Assembly (NCBI GenBank): GCA_016210895.1
Contig: JACQTG010000302.1
Span: 1 to 8,323, forward strand
Direction of reading: 5' to 3'
Length of the DNA stretch: 8,323 nt
Source of the DNA: Acidobacteriota bacterium
GTDB taxonomy: Bacteria > Acidobacteriota > Terriglobia > Acidoferrales > 2-02-FULL-67-57
Part shown: in pieces, positions 1-6,692 of the stretch
How the letters are laid out: every line of letters starts with the position of its first letter
How positions within the stretch are numbered: the stretch's first letter is position 1
The notes under the pieces: generated by a model
Database searches by the model: none
Told to the model about the DNA's origin: nothing
The model's input: only the letters and a program-made list of their open reading frames with translations
Program-made: the position numbers and the translations under genes

Positions 1-2000
1 AGGTTGGCCAGGTAGAGCAGACTCGCGCGATCCTCCACCAGAAAATAGCGCATCAGCCCGCCGCGTTCCTGCGAAAAAACCTCCACGGTAGGCATCCACT
101 CCGGCGCGTCTTCTCCCACTTCCTTTTGGAAGAAGGATTTGCCGTGAATCCCGTCCGGGTAGCGGCGCAGCACCAGCGGCCGATTCCTCAGATACGGTAG
201 CAACACATCGGCGATGCGGTAGTAGTAGGCGAGCAAGTCGCGCTTCCGGTAACCGTCTTCGGGGAAGTAGAGCTTGTTCAGATTGCTCAGGTGGAGCCGG
301 CGACCGTCGAACTCCACCATAACGTTCTCGACGCGGCCCCCGAAGAGCTCGCGCTCGATGGCCTGGCGAGTTTGAAGCACGCGAGCAACCACGGCAGGCG
401 GCTGTGGCGGCGCCGGCGCCGGCAGTTCGCTCTCAAGCCGACACTCGCTCGGGTTGGCGTCGCGGCGCAGCCCGAGAAACACCGGCTGGCGGAGGCGGCG
501 CTCCTCGGTCCAGGTGGCAAAACGCACGCGTACAACCAACGCGGGCTTCACCCAGGTGGCTGGCTCCTTGGTTTCGGGCGCTTGGGCGAAGGGACATCTG
601 TTCGTCTCGCGTTCTCGGAGCTGAGCGATGATCTGCTCCTGCTGCTTTCCCGTGAATCCGCTGCCCACGCTCCCGATGTAGCACAATTCCTTGCCCGCAT
701 AGAGGCCGAGCAGCAGCGCGCCGAAATGTTCCCGGCTGCCCCGAGGCGCCGTGTAGCCGCCGACAACCGCATCCAGCTCCCGCGTCACTTTGAACTTGAG
801 CCACTGCGGGCTGCGCCCACTGACGTAGCGGCTCGCGGCGTGCTTGCCGATGATGCCCTCAAGCCTGGCTTCGGCCGCCATCCGAAACAGTTCTCTTCCC
901 TGCTCCACCTGGTGGTCGCAGTAGCGAATGGGATCTTGGGATACGAGCACCTGGCGCAGCAGCCGCTTGCGCTCCTCAAGCGCAACTCCGCGCAGGTCAT
1001 ACCCATCGAGGTAGAGCAGGTCGAACACGAAGTAGATCGCTGGCGCGCCCCGCAGCAGCGCCGCTCCGGGCCGCTCGACTCCGAGCCGCTCCTGTAGGCG
1101 CTCAAAATCGCTGCCACCGCGGGCATCGAGAACAACAATCTCACCGTCGAGGATGGCTGTCTCGGCCGACAGTTGCTGCGGCAAACCGGCGAGCTCGGGA
1201 TACTGAGCCGTGATGAGGCGGCCGCTGCGCCCGCGGAGCAGCAGTTCACCCTTGCGCACCCAAGCGAGCGCGCGCACCCCATCCCACTTCAGCTCAAACA
1301 GCCAGTCCGGGCGGGAAAACGCTTCGGACGTAAGCGTCGCCAGCATCGGCGAAAGAGTCTTGGGCATCCGCGCTTTCTTCGCCCCCGCGAGCCGGCCCGG
1401 GTCAAGCTGCGCCGCCGGCGGTGCGGCCGCGCTCTGCTCGGCGATTTCTTCCTGCGTGCGTCCCGTCAACACGGAGCCATCGTGCGCGGCAATCTCCCAC
1501 GCCGGGTCGGCGTAGGCATCCTTGCGCTTGATCAGCAGCCACTCATTGCCCTTCGCGCTGCGCTTGAGTTGCACTAGGTCGAAGCCGCCGCGGAGTTTTT
1601 CTCCCTGCAGCACAATCTTCAGGTTGCCGCGCCGGAACTGCTCCGTCGGGCTAGTCGCCTCGCCCCAGGCAAAGACGCCCTGGTCCCACACCATCACACT
1701 GCCAGCGCCGTAGTTGCCTTCGGGAATGTTCCCTTCGAAATCGCCGTACTCGAGGGGATGGTCTTCCGTCATCACCGCCAAGCGCTTGTCGGCGGGATTC
1801 AGTGAAGGGCCTTTCGGCACCGCCCACGACTTCAACACACCGTCCACTTCCAGGCGAAAATCCCAGTGCAGGCGCCGCGCCTGGTGCTTTTGCACCACAA
1901 ACCGCCCGGCACGCCCGGGGATGCCGGAGGGAAGTGTTGAACCTGGCGGCTCGGGCGTGCGATCAAAGCGCCGCTTGTGCCGATATTTCTTGAGCGACAT
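1..2000 (-). CDS. ligD: Multifunctional NHEJ DNA ligase LigD (PE-ligase-polymerase), C-terminus off the left edge
   Basis: ATP-dependent ligase that trims, fills and seals double-strand breaks with Ku. The frame is open from ATG at 2000 to the window edge (666 codons). Residues ~30-190 are the 3'-phosphoesterase domain, with H39, H45, D47, R49, H81 and Y85 matching the Mn site of Pseudomonas LigD (His42, His48, Asp50, Arg52, His84, Tyr88) at a constant offset of three. Residues ~215-405 are the nucleotidyltransferase core: motif I KWDGVR with catalytic K238, motif III FDLLYLDG at 326, motif IV EGIIGK at 381 and motif V WLKFK at 400. An OB fold follows (~408-515), then a Pro/Ala-rich linker and the start of the primase-like polymerase domain (from ~560, LSNLNKLYFPEDG). 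Roughly 170-200 residues of polymerase, including its catalytic aspartates, lie outside the window. The start is supported by GGGAAGA eight bases upstream. The domain order is the Pseudomonas type, not the mycobacterial Pol-first type. It is divergent from ku. Confidence 0.96.
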   Translation of the reverse strand, partial: MSLKKYRHKRRFDRTPEPPGSTLPSGIPGRAGRFVVQKHQARRLHWDFRLEVDGVLKSWAVPKGPSLNPADKRLAVMTEDHPLEYGDFEGNIPEGNYGAGSVMVWDQGVFAWGEATSPTEQFRRGNLKIVLQGEKLRGGFDLVQLKRSAKGNEWLLIKRKDAYADPAWEIAAHDGSVLTGRTQEEIAEQSAAAPPAAQLDPGRLAGAKKARMPKTLSPMLATLTSEAFSRPDWLFELKWDGVRALAWVRKGELLLRGRSGRLITAQYPELAGLPQQLSAETAILDGEIVVLDARGGSDFERLQERLGVERPGAALLRGAPAIYFVFDLLYLDGYDLRGVALEERKRLLRQVLVSQDPIRYCDHQVEQGRELFRMAAEARLEGIIGKHAASRYVSGRSPQWLKFKVTRELDAVVGGYTAPRGSREHFGALLLGLYAGKELCYIGSVGSGFTGKQQEQIIAQLRERETNRCPFAQAPETKEPATWVKPALVVRVRFATWTEERRLRQPVFLGLRRDANPSECRLESELPAPAPPQPPAVVARVLQTRQAIERELFGGRVENVMVEFDGRRLHLSNLNKLYFPEDGYRKRDLLAYYYRIADVLLPYLRNRPLVLRRYPDGIHGKSFFQKEVGEDAPEWMPTVEVFSQERGGLMRYFLVEDRASLLYLAN

Positions 2001-2008
2001 CGGGAGAT

Positions 2009-2015
2009 TCTTCCC
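2009..2015 (-). promoter_or_regulatory. Probable ribosome binding site of ligD
   Basis: Reading the minus strand, GGGAAGA lies eight bases before the ATG at 2000. This is a moderate Shine-Dalgarno match at normal spacing. It supports this start, which also gives the usual short basic leader before the phosphoesterase domain. Confidence 0.5.
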
Positions 2016-2021
2016 AGGGAG

Positions 2022-2027
2022 ATTTTA
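2022..2027 (-). promoter_or_regulatory. Candidate -10 box for ligD
   Basis: On the minus strand TAAAAT (5/6 to TATAAT) lies about 22 bases before the ligD ATG. A TTGGCA (2054-2049) is a possible -35, but the 21-base spacer is too long for a standard sigma70 promoter. An alternative -10, AATGAT at 2032-2027, gives a 16-base spacer. This is a weak assignment that rests only on position between divergent genes. Confidence 0.3.
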
Positions 2028-2047
2028 TCATTGCTATCTGCGACAGC

Positions 2048-2076
2048 TTGCCAAAGCGCACGGGTTCGGCTAAGAT
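2048..2076 (+). promoter_or_regulatory. Candidate sigma70 promoter of ku
   Basis: TTGCCA (2048-2053, 5/6 to TTGACA) is followed by a 17-base spacer and TAAGAT (2071-2076, 4/6 to TATAAT). Transcription would start near 2083, leaving about 24 untranslated bases before the ku ATG. The -35 overlaps, on the opposite strand, the TTGGCA that is a possible ligD -35. Confidence 0.5.
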
Positions 2077-2106
2077 GCGCGAACCATTTTCCTGGGCTTG
2101 GTGGTT

Positions 2107-2946
2107 ATGGCTGCCACGGTTTGGAAGGGCCACCTCACGTTCGGCTTGATTTCCATTCCGATTGGACTGTACTCGGCCGCGCGCGGCGAGCGGGTGTCGT
2201 TCCACTACCTGCACGGCGAGTGCAATTCGCGCATCCGCCAGCAATACTTCTGCCCGGTCTGCAACCGCGCAGTGGAGCGCGACGAGCTGGTGCGGGGCTA
2301 CGAGTACGAAAAAGAGCAGTACGTGCTGATCGACGAGGAAGAAATCAAACAGGTCACACCCGCCTCCGGCCGCGCGATGGAGATTCTCGAATTTGTCGAG
2401 CAGGGCGAGGTGGACCCGATTTACTTCGATGCCTCCTACTACCTCGTCCCCGAGGACGCCGGCCGCAAGGCCTATTATCTACTCCTGCGCACGATAGAGA
2501 AGTCGGGCTACGTGGCCATCGCCAAGCTGGTGATGCACCAGCGCGAGTACACCGTCATTCTCCGGCCGCACGACCACGGCCTGATGCTCCACACCATGTA
2601 CTACGCCAACGAGATTCGGCGGCTGGCGGAGTACGGCAAACCCGACGGCATCTCGCTCAAGGACCAGGAAGTCAAGCTGGCCGAGCAGTTGATCGAAAGC
2701 CTGGTGGCGAAGTTTGAGCCGGAAAAGTATCGTGACGAGTTCACCGAAAACGTGAAGCAACTCATCGAAGCCAAGATTCGCGGCCAGGAGGTGACGGCCG
2801 CCCCCCAGCCGCAGCTTGCGCCGGTCATTGACTTGATGGAAGCGTTGAAGAAAAGCTTGGCGCAGCAGAAGGCGGCGCCGAAAAAAGCGCCGGCCCGCGC
2901 ACCCGTTACCGCGCAGGAGAAAGTCCGCCGCAAGGCAGCCCAATAG
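2107..2946 (+). CDS. ku: Non-homologous end-joining protein Ku
   Basis: Homodimeric ring protein that threads onto DNA double-strand ends, protects them and recruits LigD. The 279-residue length is normal for bacterial Ku. The N-terminus has the family signature TVWKGHLTFGLISIP (residues 4-18), and the core beta-barrel/bridge region runs to about residue 250. H36, C39, C49 and C52 form a Cys-rich cluster (a CxxC plus an upstream Cys/His) that could bind zinc; the metal role is inferred. The tail from ~245 is rich in Lys, Ala and Pro, like the basic DNA-contacting extensions of many bacterial Ku proteins. ATG 2107 was chosen because it gives the family N-terminus directly; in-frame TTG 2098 and GTG 2101 would add two or three residues and have no better ribosome site. 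The gene ends with TAG. It is divergent from ligD and is followed after 11 bases by the MerR-TPR gene. Confidence 0.96.
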   Translation: MAATVWKGHLTFGLISIPIGLYSAARGERVSFHYLHGECNSRIRQQYFCPVCNRAVERDELVRGYEYEKEQYVLIDEEEIKQVTPASGRAMEILEFVEQGEVDPIYFDASYYLVPEDAGRKAYYLLLRTIEKSGYVAIAKLVMHQREYTVILRPHDHGLMLHTMYYANEIRRLAEYGKPDGISLKDQEVKLAEQLIESLVAKFEPEKYRDEFTENVKQLIEAKIRGQEVTAAPQPQLAPVIDLMEALKKSLAQQKAAPKKAPARAPVTAQEKVRRKAAQ

Positions 2947-2957
2947 ATCGGTCTGGG

Positions 2958-3818
2958 ATGGAGCAGTTCACGCGGCGCGAAGTCGTTCGCATCCTGGGTG
3001 TGTCCGACCGCCAGCTCCACTACTGGGAACGCTTGGGATTGGTCCGGCCGCAGGCGCGCTGGGGAGAGAAATTCTATAGCTTCCAGGACCTCATCAGCCT
3101 GCGCACGGTCAGGCAACTGACTCAGGCGCGCGTGCCGGCGCGCCGGCTCCGCCGCGCCCTGGAAGCCCTGGGCCGCCAGCTCTCAGCCGTCGAAGTGCCC
3201 TTGACCGAGCTCCGCATCCGCTCCAACGGTCGCAATATTGTCGTCGAGCACGGCGGCCAGAGCCTGGAGCCGCTGACCGGCCAACTGCTGCTTGACTTCA
3301 AGACGCGCGAGTTGGGCGAAAAAATTCGTCCGATGCGCGAGCGCTCGGCCGAAGAGTGGTTTTCCCTCGCGCTCGACTACGAAGCCGACCCCGACACCCA
3401 CACCCAGGCGATTGACGCCTATCTGCGCGTGCTCGAGAAAGCCCCGCGGTGGCTCGAAGCCTATATCAACCTGGGCACGCTCTTCTACCAGCACGGCCGG
3501 CTGGCCGATGCCGCCGACTGCTACCGGCAAGCGGTGGAAGTTGATCCCGCAAGTGCGCTGGCCCACTTCAACCTGGGCAGCGTGCTCGACGAACTCGGCG
3601 AACTTGAAGCCGCGGGCAACGCCTTGCGCACCGCCTTGCGGCTCGACCCGGCCTACGCCGATGCGCACTACAACCTGGCCCTGGTGTACGAAAAGAGTGG
3701 CCAGCGGAATCTGGCCCGCCAGCACTGGAACCGCTACCTGGAGCTCGACCCACACAGTCCCTGGGCCCACTACGCCCGCGAGCGCCTGGCGGCGATGCGC
3801 CCTCCCGGTTCGATGTGA
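2958..3818 (+). CDS. MerR-type HTH protein with C-terminal TPR repeats
   Basis: A 286-residue cytoplasmic protein, probably a DNA-binding regulator with a protein-interaction tail. Residues ~4-72 form a MerR-like winged helix: REVVRILGVSDRQLHYWER is the HTH, followed by a wing (GLVRP...GEKFYSFQDL) and the helix after it. Residues ~75-128 are a beta-rich linker with no family I recognise. From ~130 to 281 there are about four tetratricopeptide repeats, with consensus stretches such as AYINLGTLFYQHGRLADAA, AHFNLGSVLDELGELEAAG and AHYNLALVYEKSGQRNLAR, each ending in a V/L-DP element. No effector domain or metal-binding cysteines of classical MerR sensors are visible. It starts 11 bases after the ku stop with no promoter between them, so co-transcription with ku is likely. 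Proteins of this layout are, from general knowledge, common in Acidobacteria. The target genes are unknown. Confidence 0.88.
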   Translation: MEQFTRREVVRILGVSDRQLHYWERLGLVRPQARWGEKFYSFQDLISLRTVRQLTQARVPARRLRRALEALGRQLSAVEVPLTELRIRSNGRNIVVEHGGQSLEPLTGQLLLDFKTRELGEKIRPMRERSAEEWFSLALDYEADPDTHTQAIDAYLRVLEKAPRWLEAYINLGTLFYQHGRLADAADCYRQAVEVDPASALAHFNLGSVLDELGELEAAGNALRTALRLDPAYADAHYNLALVYEKSGQRNLARQHWNRYLELDPHSPWAHYARERLAAMRPPGSM

Positions 3819-3834
3819 CTAGCCGCGGGCTCAA

Positions 3835-3863
3835 TTGACAACAGCCGAAGCCTCGTCAATAAT
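3835..3863 (+). promoter_or_regulatory. Strong sigma70-type promoter of tRNA-His
   Basis: A perfect -35 TTGACA (3835-3840), a 17-base spacer and AATAAT (3858-3863, 5/6 to TATAAT). Predicted initiation is about 3870, 36 bases upstream of the tRNA. It is the best promoter in the window and sits just after the MerR-TPR stop codon, so the tRNA is probably transcribed independently. Confidence 0.75.
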
Positions 3864-3869
3864 GTTTTC

Positions 3870-3913
3870 GGTGAGCGAAGGGCGGAACGCGAGTTCCGCC
3901 CCGGTGGTGAGCG
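3870..3913 (+). repeat. 8-base direct repeat: predicted transcript start copies the tRNA-His 5' acceptor strand
   Basis: GGTGAGCG occurs at 3870-3877 and again at 3906-3913. The second copy is G-1 plus the 5' acceptor strand of tRNA-His. The first copy starts at the predicted transcription start. Both are perfectly complementary to the 3' acceptor strand with discriminator (3972-3979, CGCTCACC); the leader copy can add one further A-T pair (3878 with 3971). Confidence 0.8.
3880..3901 (+). other. Perfect 9-bp hairpin with GCGA tetraloop in the tRNA-His leader
   Basis: GGGCGGAAC (3880-3888) pairs without mismatch with GTTCCGCCC (3893-3901) around the GNRA-type loop GCGA. It ends four bases before G-1 of the tRNA. 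No T-run follows on either strand, so it does not look like an intrinsic terminator. It is more likely a pre-tRNA leader structure or, as DNA, an operator-like palindrome. Confidence 0.8.
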
Positions 3914-3982
3914 TAGCTCAGCTGGTAGAGCGCCGGACTGTGGCTCCGGTGGTCGTGGGTTCGAATCCCATCGCTCACCCCA
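3906..3982 (+). tRNA. tRNA-His (anticodon GTG)
   Basis: A complete cloverleaf. The acceptor stem GTGAGCG (3907-3913) pairs with CGCTCAC (3972-3978). The D stem is GCTC/GAGC (3916-3919 with 3928-3931). The anticodon stem CCGGA/TCCGG (3933-3937 with 3945-3949) encloses loop CTGTGGC, with anticodon GTG at 3940-3942 reading His codons. The T stem-loop runs 3955-3971 with TTCGAAT. The extra G-1 (3906) faces discriminator C73 (3979), the identity element of histidine tRNA. CCA is encoded at 3980-3982. Confidence 0.97.
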
Positions 3983-3983
3983 G

Positions 3984-3989
3984 TTTTTT
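3984..3989 (+). terminator. T-run after tRNA-His, possible transcription end
   Basis: Six consecutive T residues begin two bases after the encoded CCA. There is no dedicated hairpin before them; the only preceding stem is the tRNA T-arm/acceptor itself, or the alternative leader-to-3'-acceptor helix. The site is plausible for termination or 3'-end release, but the call is weak. Confidence 0.4.
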
Positions 3990-4068
3990 GTTCCTTCTTT
4001 CTTCACGTGCCTCACCTCCGCACGAACAGTAACCCCGCAGGGCCGTAGCTCCTCGGCCGGGATGCGGA

Positions 4069-4074
4069 TATACT
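4069..4074 (+). promoter_or_regulatory. Candidate -10 box upstream of the propeller/PHP gene
   Basis: TATACT (5/6 to TATAAT) lies 60 bases before the GTG start at 4134. The position 17 bases further upstream (TAGCTC) is a poor -35, so an activator or another sigma factor would be needed if this is real. The rest of 3990-4120 shows only a small GGCCG/CGGCC stem (4041-4058) and nothing else I can name. Confidence 0.3.
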
Positions 4075-4121
4075 GCCTGCTTGGCACACCGTGGTCTTCT
4101 AACCTGCAAGAACGATTTCAT

Positions 4122-4127
4122 CGGAGG
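4122..4127 (+). promoter_or_regulatory. Ribosome binding site CGGAGG that decides the start at 4134
   Basis: The best Shine-Dalgarno match in the window. It lies six bases before GTG 4134 and twelve before ATG 4140, both in frame. The ATG at 4062, in the same frame, would place a non-signal-like stretch ahead of the signal peptide and has no comparable site. Confidence 0.75.
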
Positions 4128-4133
4128 CATGCT

Positions 4134-6662
4134 GTGCGAATGAATCGACGGGCGGTTGGCCTGCGACCGATTGCGATTGCCCTCTTTTTCAGCAGCCTTG
4201 TCCTCGAGGGTGCTGCGCAGATTCCTCCCGCGTTTCCGGCGGCCAAGACCGGGGGCAACTACATGCACAACTACTATCTGCCTCCGCCCAGCAGCACGCC
4301 TTTCTCTCCCGCCTGGTCGCCCGGCGGCGAAGAGATTGTATTCTCTATGCAAGGCTCACTCTGGAGAATCAAGGTGGGGGATAGTGTCGCCTACGAGCTA
4401 ACGGCGGGCTCCACCTACGATTCTTCGCCCGACTGGTCGCCAGACGGGCGCTGGATTGTCTACACCGCCGAAGAGGATTCCAGAGCCATCAACTTGATGC
4501 TGCTCGACCTCCAAAGGGGAGAAACCCAGCCTCTGACCACGGGCTCTCACCTCAATCTCGACCCGCGCTGGTCGCCCAACGGAACGCGCATTGCTTACGT
4601 GTCAACCCATCCCAACGGCTATTTCAACATTTTCATCCTGCCTGTCGAAAACGGGCAAGCGGGAGAGCCGATTCAGGTCACCCAGGACAATCGCGACCCG
4701 AATAGTCGGCTCTACTTCGGCGAACACGACTTGCATATCCAGCCCACGTGGTCGCCCGATGGGCGGGAGCTGATCGGCGTCTCCAACCAGGGGATTCCAT
4801 TGGGTTCGGGTGCCATCTGGCGGTTCCCCGCGGAAGCCAACGGGTTTGCCCGCGCCCAGATGGTCCATCGGGAAGAAACCCTTTACCGGACGCGGCCCGA
4901 CTGGTCCCCCGACGGGACGCGCATCCTCTACAGCGCGCACCTGGGGGGCGAGCACAACAACCTCTTCGTGCTGCCCGCCGCGGGCGGCGAACCCTACAAG
5001 CTCACCTTCGGGGATTGGGATCATTTCCACCCCCGCTGGTCGCCGGACGGTCAGCAGATCATCTATGTTTCGAACCAGCACGGCCTGACCGACCTGCGCA
5101 TTCTCGAAACCTTCGGTGGTCGTGAACAGACCGTTGAGATTCGGGAGAGACGCTACAAGCGTCCGATGGGCTGGCTTGAGGTTCGGGTCGTGGACGAAGA
5201 GACGGGCGAGCCCACGCCCGCACGCATATACGCCCAGGCGAGCGACGGGAAGACCTACGTCCCCGACGATGCCTTCCACCGCGTAGGCCGCCTGCGGGAA
5301 CATTTGTTTCACACCACGGGTACTTTCACGCTGCGCGTGCCTCCAGGCCGGATGCGGGTGGAGGTGGTTAAAGGCTTCGAGTACTGGCCGGCCAGCCAGG
5401 AAGTGACCATTCAGGCCGACACCGTGACGACAGCCACTCTGGTCTTGAAACGCATGACCAATCTGCCCCGCACAGGCTGGTACAGCGGCAGCAACCATGT
5501 GCATATGAACTACGGCGGCAACTTGCGCAACATGCCCACAAACCTGCTCTTCATGGCGGCGGCCGAAGACACGGCGGTGGTCGGCGAACTCATTGCCAAC
5601 AAGGACAACCGTGTGTTGGACACCGCCTTTTTCCGCGGAGCGTTGGATCTCGCCTCCACACCGGATCGGCTACTCTATTTCAACCAGGAGTACCGCCCGC
5701 CCTTTTACGGTCACATCTCCTTCATCAACCTGAAAAAACACCTCATCTCGCCCTTCACCACGGGTTATGAGGGCACGGCCATCGAAAGCCTCTACCCGAG
5801 CAACACCGATATGTTCCGCCTCGCGCGCCAACAGGGGGCGATTGGCGGCTATGTCCATCCTTTCTCGAGCGATCCGGCCACGAGTGATTACGGCCGCGCC
5901 CGCGGCCTGCCGGTCGATGTGGCGCTCGGTGTGGTGGACTACCTGGAACTGATGTCTGGCTCCGATCACGTAACCACCGCGGGCGTCTGGCATCGCCTGT
6001 TGAATTGCGGCTTCAAGATTTCCGCCACCGCGGGGGAAGATTCTATCAGCGACCTGCATCGAGCAGCGTTGGTCGGGGCCAACCGCACCTATGCCTATCT
6101 GGGCCCGCGGCTGGACTACGAGCTCTGGGTGGAGGCGATTCGCCAGGGGAAGACCTTCGTCACCAACGGCCCCTTGCTCGAGTTTGCCGTGAATGATGCG
6201 GGGATCGGCAAGGAAATCCGCCTGGCTGCGACCGGGGGAACTGTAATCCTCCGCGGGCAAATGCAGAGCATCGTGCCGGTTGAGAAGCTCGAGGTCTTCT
6301 ACAACGGAGAAGTCGTAGCCAGCATTCCTTTGACCGAAGGCGGGAAGAAAGCCGAGTTCCACTTGGAGAAAGTCGTAGCGCGCAGTGGCTGGTTCACGCT
6401 GCGCGCCTATTCCGGCCGACCGGTGCATCCCATTGACGACCGCTACCCGTTCGCGGAAACCGGCCCCATCTATGCCTACTGCGGCAATCAGCCCATCCGC
6501 TCCCGAACCGATGCTGACTACTTCATCCGTTGGATCGACGCGATCACCCAGATGGCGGAGGAGCATCCCGGCTGGCGCTCGGAAAAAGAAAAACAGTATG
6601 TGCTGGAGCAGTTCAGCGCCGCCCGTGACATCTTCGTGCAGCGAAGGCAGGAAGCTCCTTAG
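4134..6662 (+). CDS. Secreted PD40-propeller / CehA-McbA-like PHP metallohydrolase
   Basis: An 842-residue exported protein. Residues ~1-30 form a signal peptide (RR, then a hydrophobic IAIALFFSSLVL core, ending near GAAQ). Six PD40 (TolB/WD40-like) repeats follow, each with W-S-P-(D/N/G)-G, at W61, W101, W146, W206, W257 and W302; this is enough for a closed six-bladed propeller. Residues ~345-440 look like a carboxypeptidase-regulatory-type beta sandwich (WLEVRVVDEETGEPTPARI). From ~450 there is a PHP-type metal domain: HVH at 455/457, E519, H527, H575 in YVHPF and D636/H642 in GEDSISDLH are the likely metal ligands. The block RQGKTFVTNGPLLEF near 680 is typical of CehA/McbA-family hydrolases. 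The canonical TDH of PHP motif II is not seen. The substrate is unknown; family members hydrolyse carbamate or phosphoester-like bonds. The protein is probably periplasmic. ATG 4140 is an alternative start. No functional link to its neighbours is evident. Confidence 0.85.
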   Translation: MRMNRRAVGLRPIAIALFFSSLVLEGAAQIPPAFPAAKTGGNYMHNYYLPPPSSTPFSPAWSPGGEEIVFSMQGSLWRIKVGDSVAYELTAGSTYDSSPDWSPDGRWIVYTAEEDSRAINLMLLDLQRGETQPLTTGSHLNLDPRWSPNGTRIAYVSTHPNGYFNIFILPVENGQAGEPIQVTQDNRDPNSRLYFGEHDLHIQPTWSPDGRELIGVSNQGIPLGSGAIWRFPAEANGFARAQMVHREETLYRTRPDWSPDGTRILYSAHLGGEHNNLFVLPAAGGEPYKLTFGDWDHFHPRWSPDGQQIIYVSNQHGLTDLRILETFGGREQTVEIRERRYKRPMGWLEVRVVDEETGEPTPARIYAQASDGKTYVPDDAFHRVGRLREHLFHTTGTFTLRVPPGRMRVEVVKGFEYWPASQEVTIQADTVTTATLVLKRMTNLPRTGWYSGSNHVHMNYGGNLRNMPTNLLFMAAAEDTAVVGELIANKDNRVLDTAFFRGALDLASTPDRLLYFNQEYRPPFYGHISFINLKKHLISPFTTGYEGTAIESLYPSNTDMFRLARQQGAIGGYVHPFSSDPATSDYGRARGLPVDVALGVVDYLELMSGSDHVTTAGVWHRLLNCGFKISATAGEDSISDLHRAALVGANRTYAYLGPRLDYELWVEAIRQGKTFVTNGPLLEFAVNDAGIGKEIRLAATGGTVILRGQMQSIVPVEKLEVFYNGEVVASIPLTEGGKKAEFHLEKVVARSGWFTLRAYSGRPVHPIDDRYPFAETGPIYAYCGNQPIRSRTDADYFIRWIDAITQMAEEHPGWRSEKEKQYVLEQFSAARDIFVQRRQEAP

Positions 6663-6692
6663 GCGGGCTGCCAGAGGGAATCAGCAAGACCT

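Noticed and set aside
291..1097. 268-codon plus-strand ORF
   Set aside because: It lies wholly opposite ligD, which carries all conserved motifs; the predicted protein is low-complexity and Arg/Leu/Ala-rich, as expected of a GC-rich shadow.
2002..2024. Direct repeat GGGAGATT (2002-2009 and 2017-2024) before ligD
   Set aside because: Only eight bases, one copy overlapping the candidate -10; too little to call an operator.
3955..3989. Integration (att) site at the tRNA-His 3' end
   Set aside because: No integrase, no second copy of the tRNA 3' end and no mobile genes in the window.
3835..4032. Plus-strand ORF containing VAQLVERRTVAPV
   Set aside because: Translation of the tRNA-His sequence itself, another recurring annotation artefact.
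3770..4087. Minus-strand ORF containing WDSNPRPPEPQSGAL
   Set aside because: This is the well-known false protein produced by translating the antisense of a tRNA gene; it lies over tRNA-His.
4129..4143. Four-codon ORF starting ATG 4129 just after the GGAGG
   Set aside because: Only one base separates the ribosome site from this ATG, too close for initiation; coincidental.
4602..6566. Two ~300-codon minus-strand ORFs (4602-5504, 5670-6566)
   Set aside because: Shadows of the propeller/PHP gene, with no recognisable domains and no ribosome sites noted.
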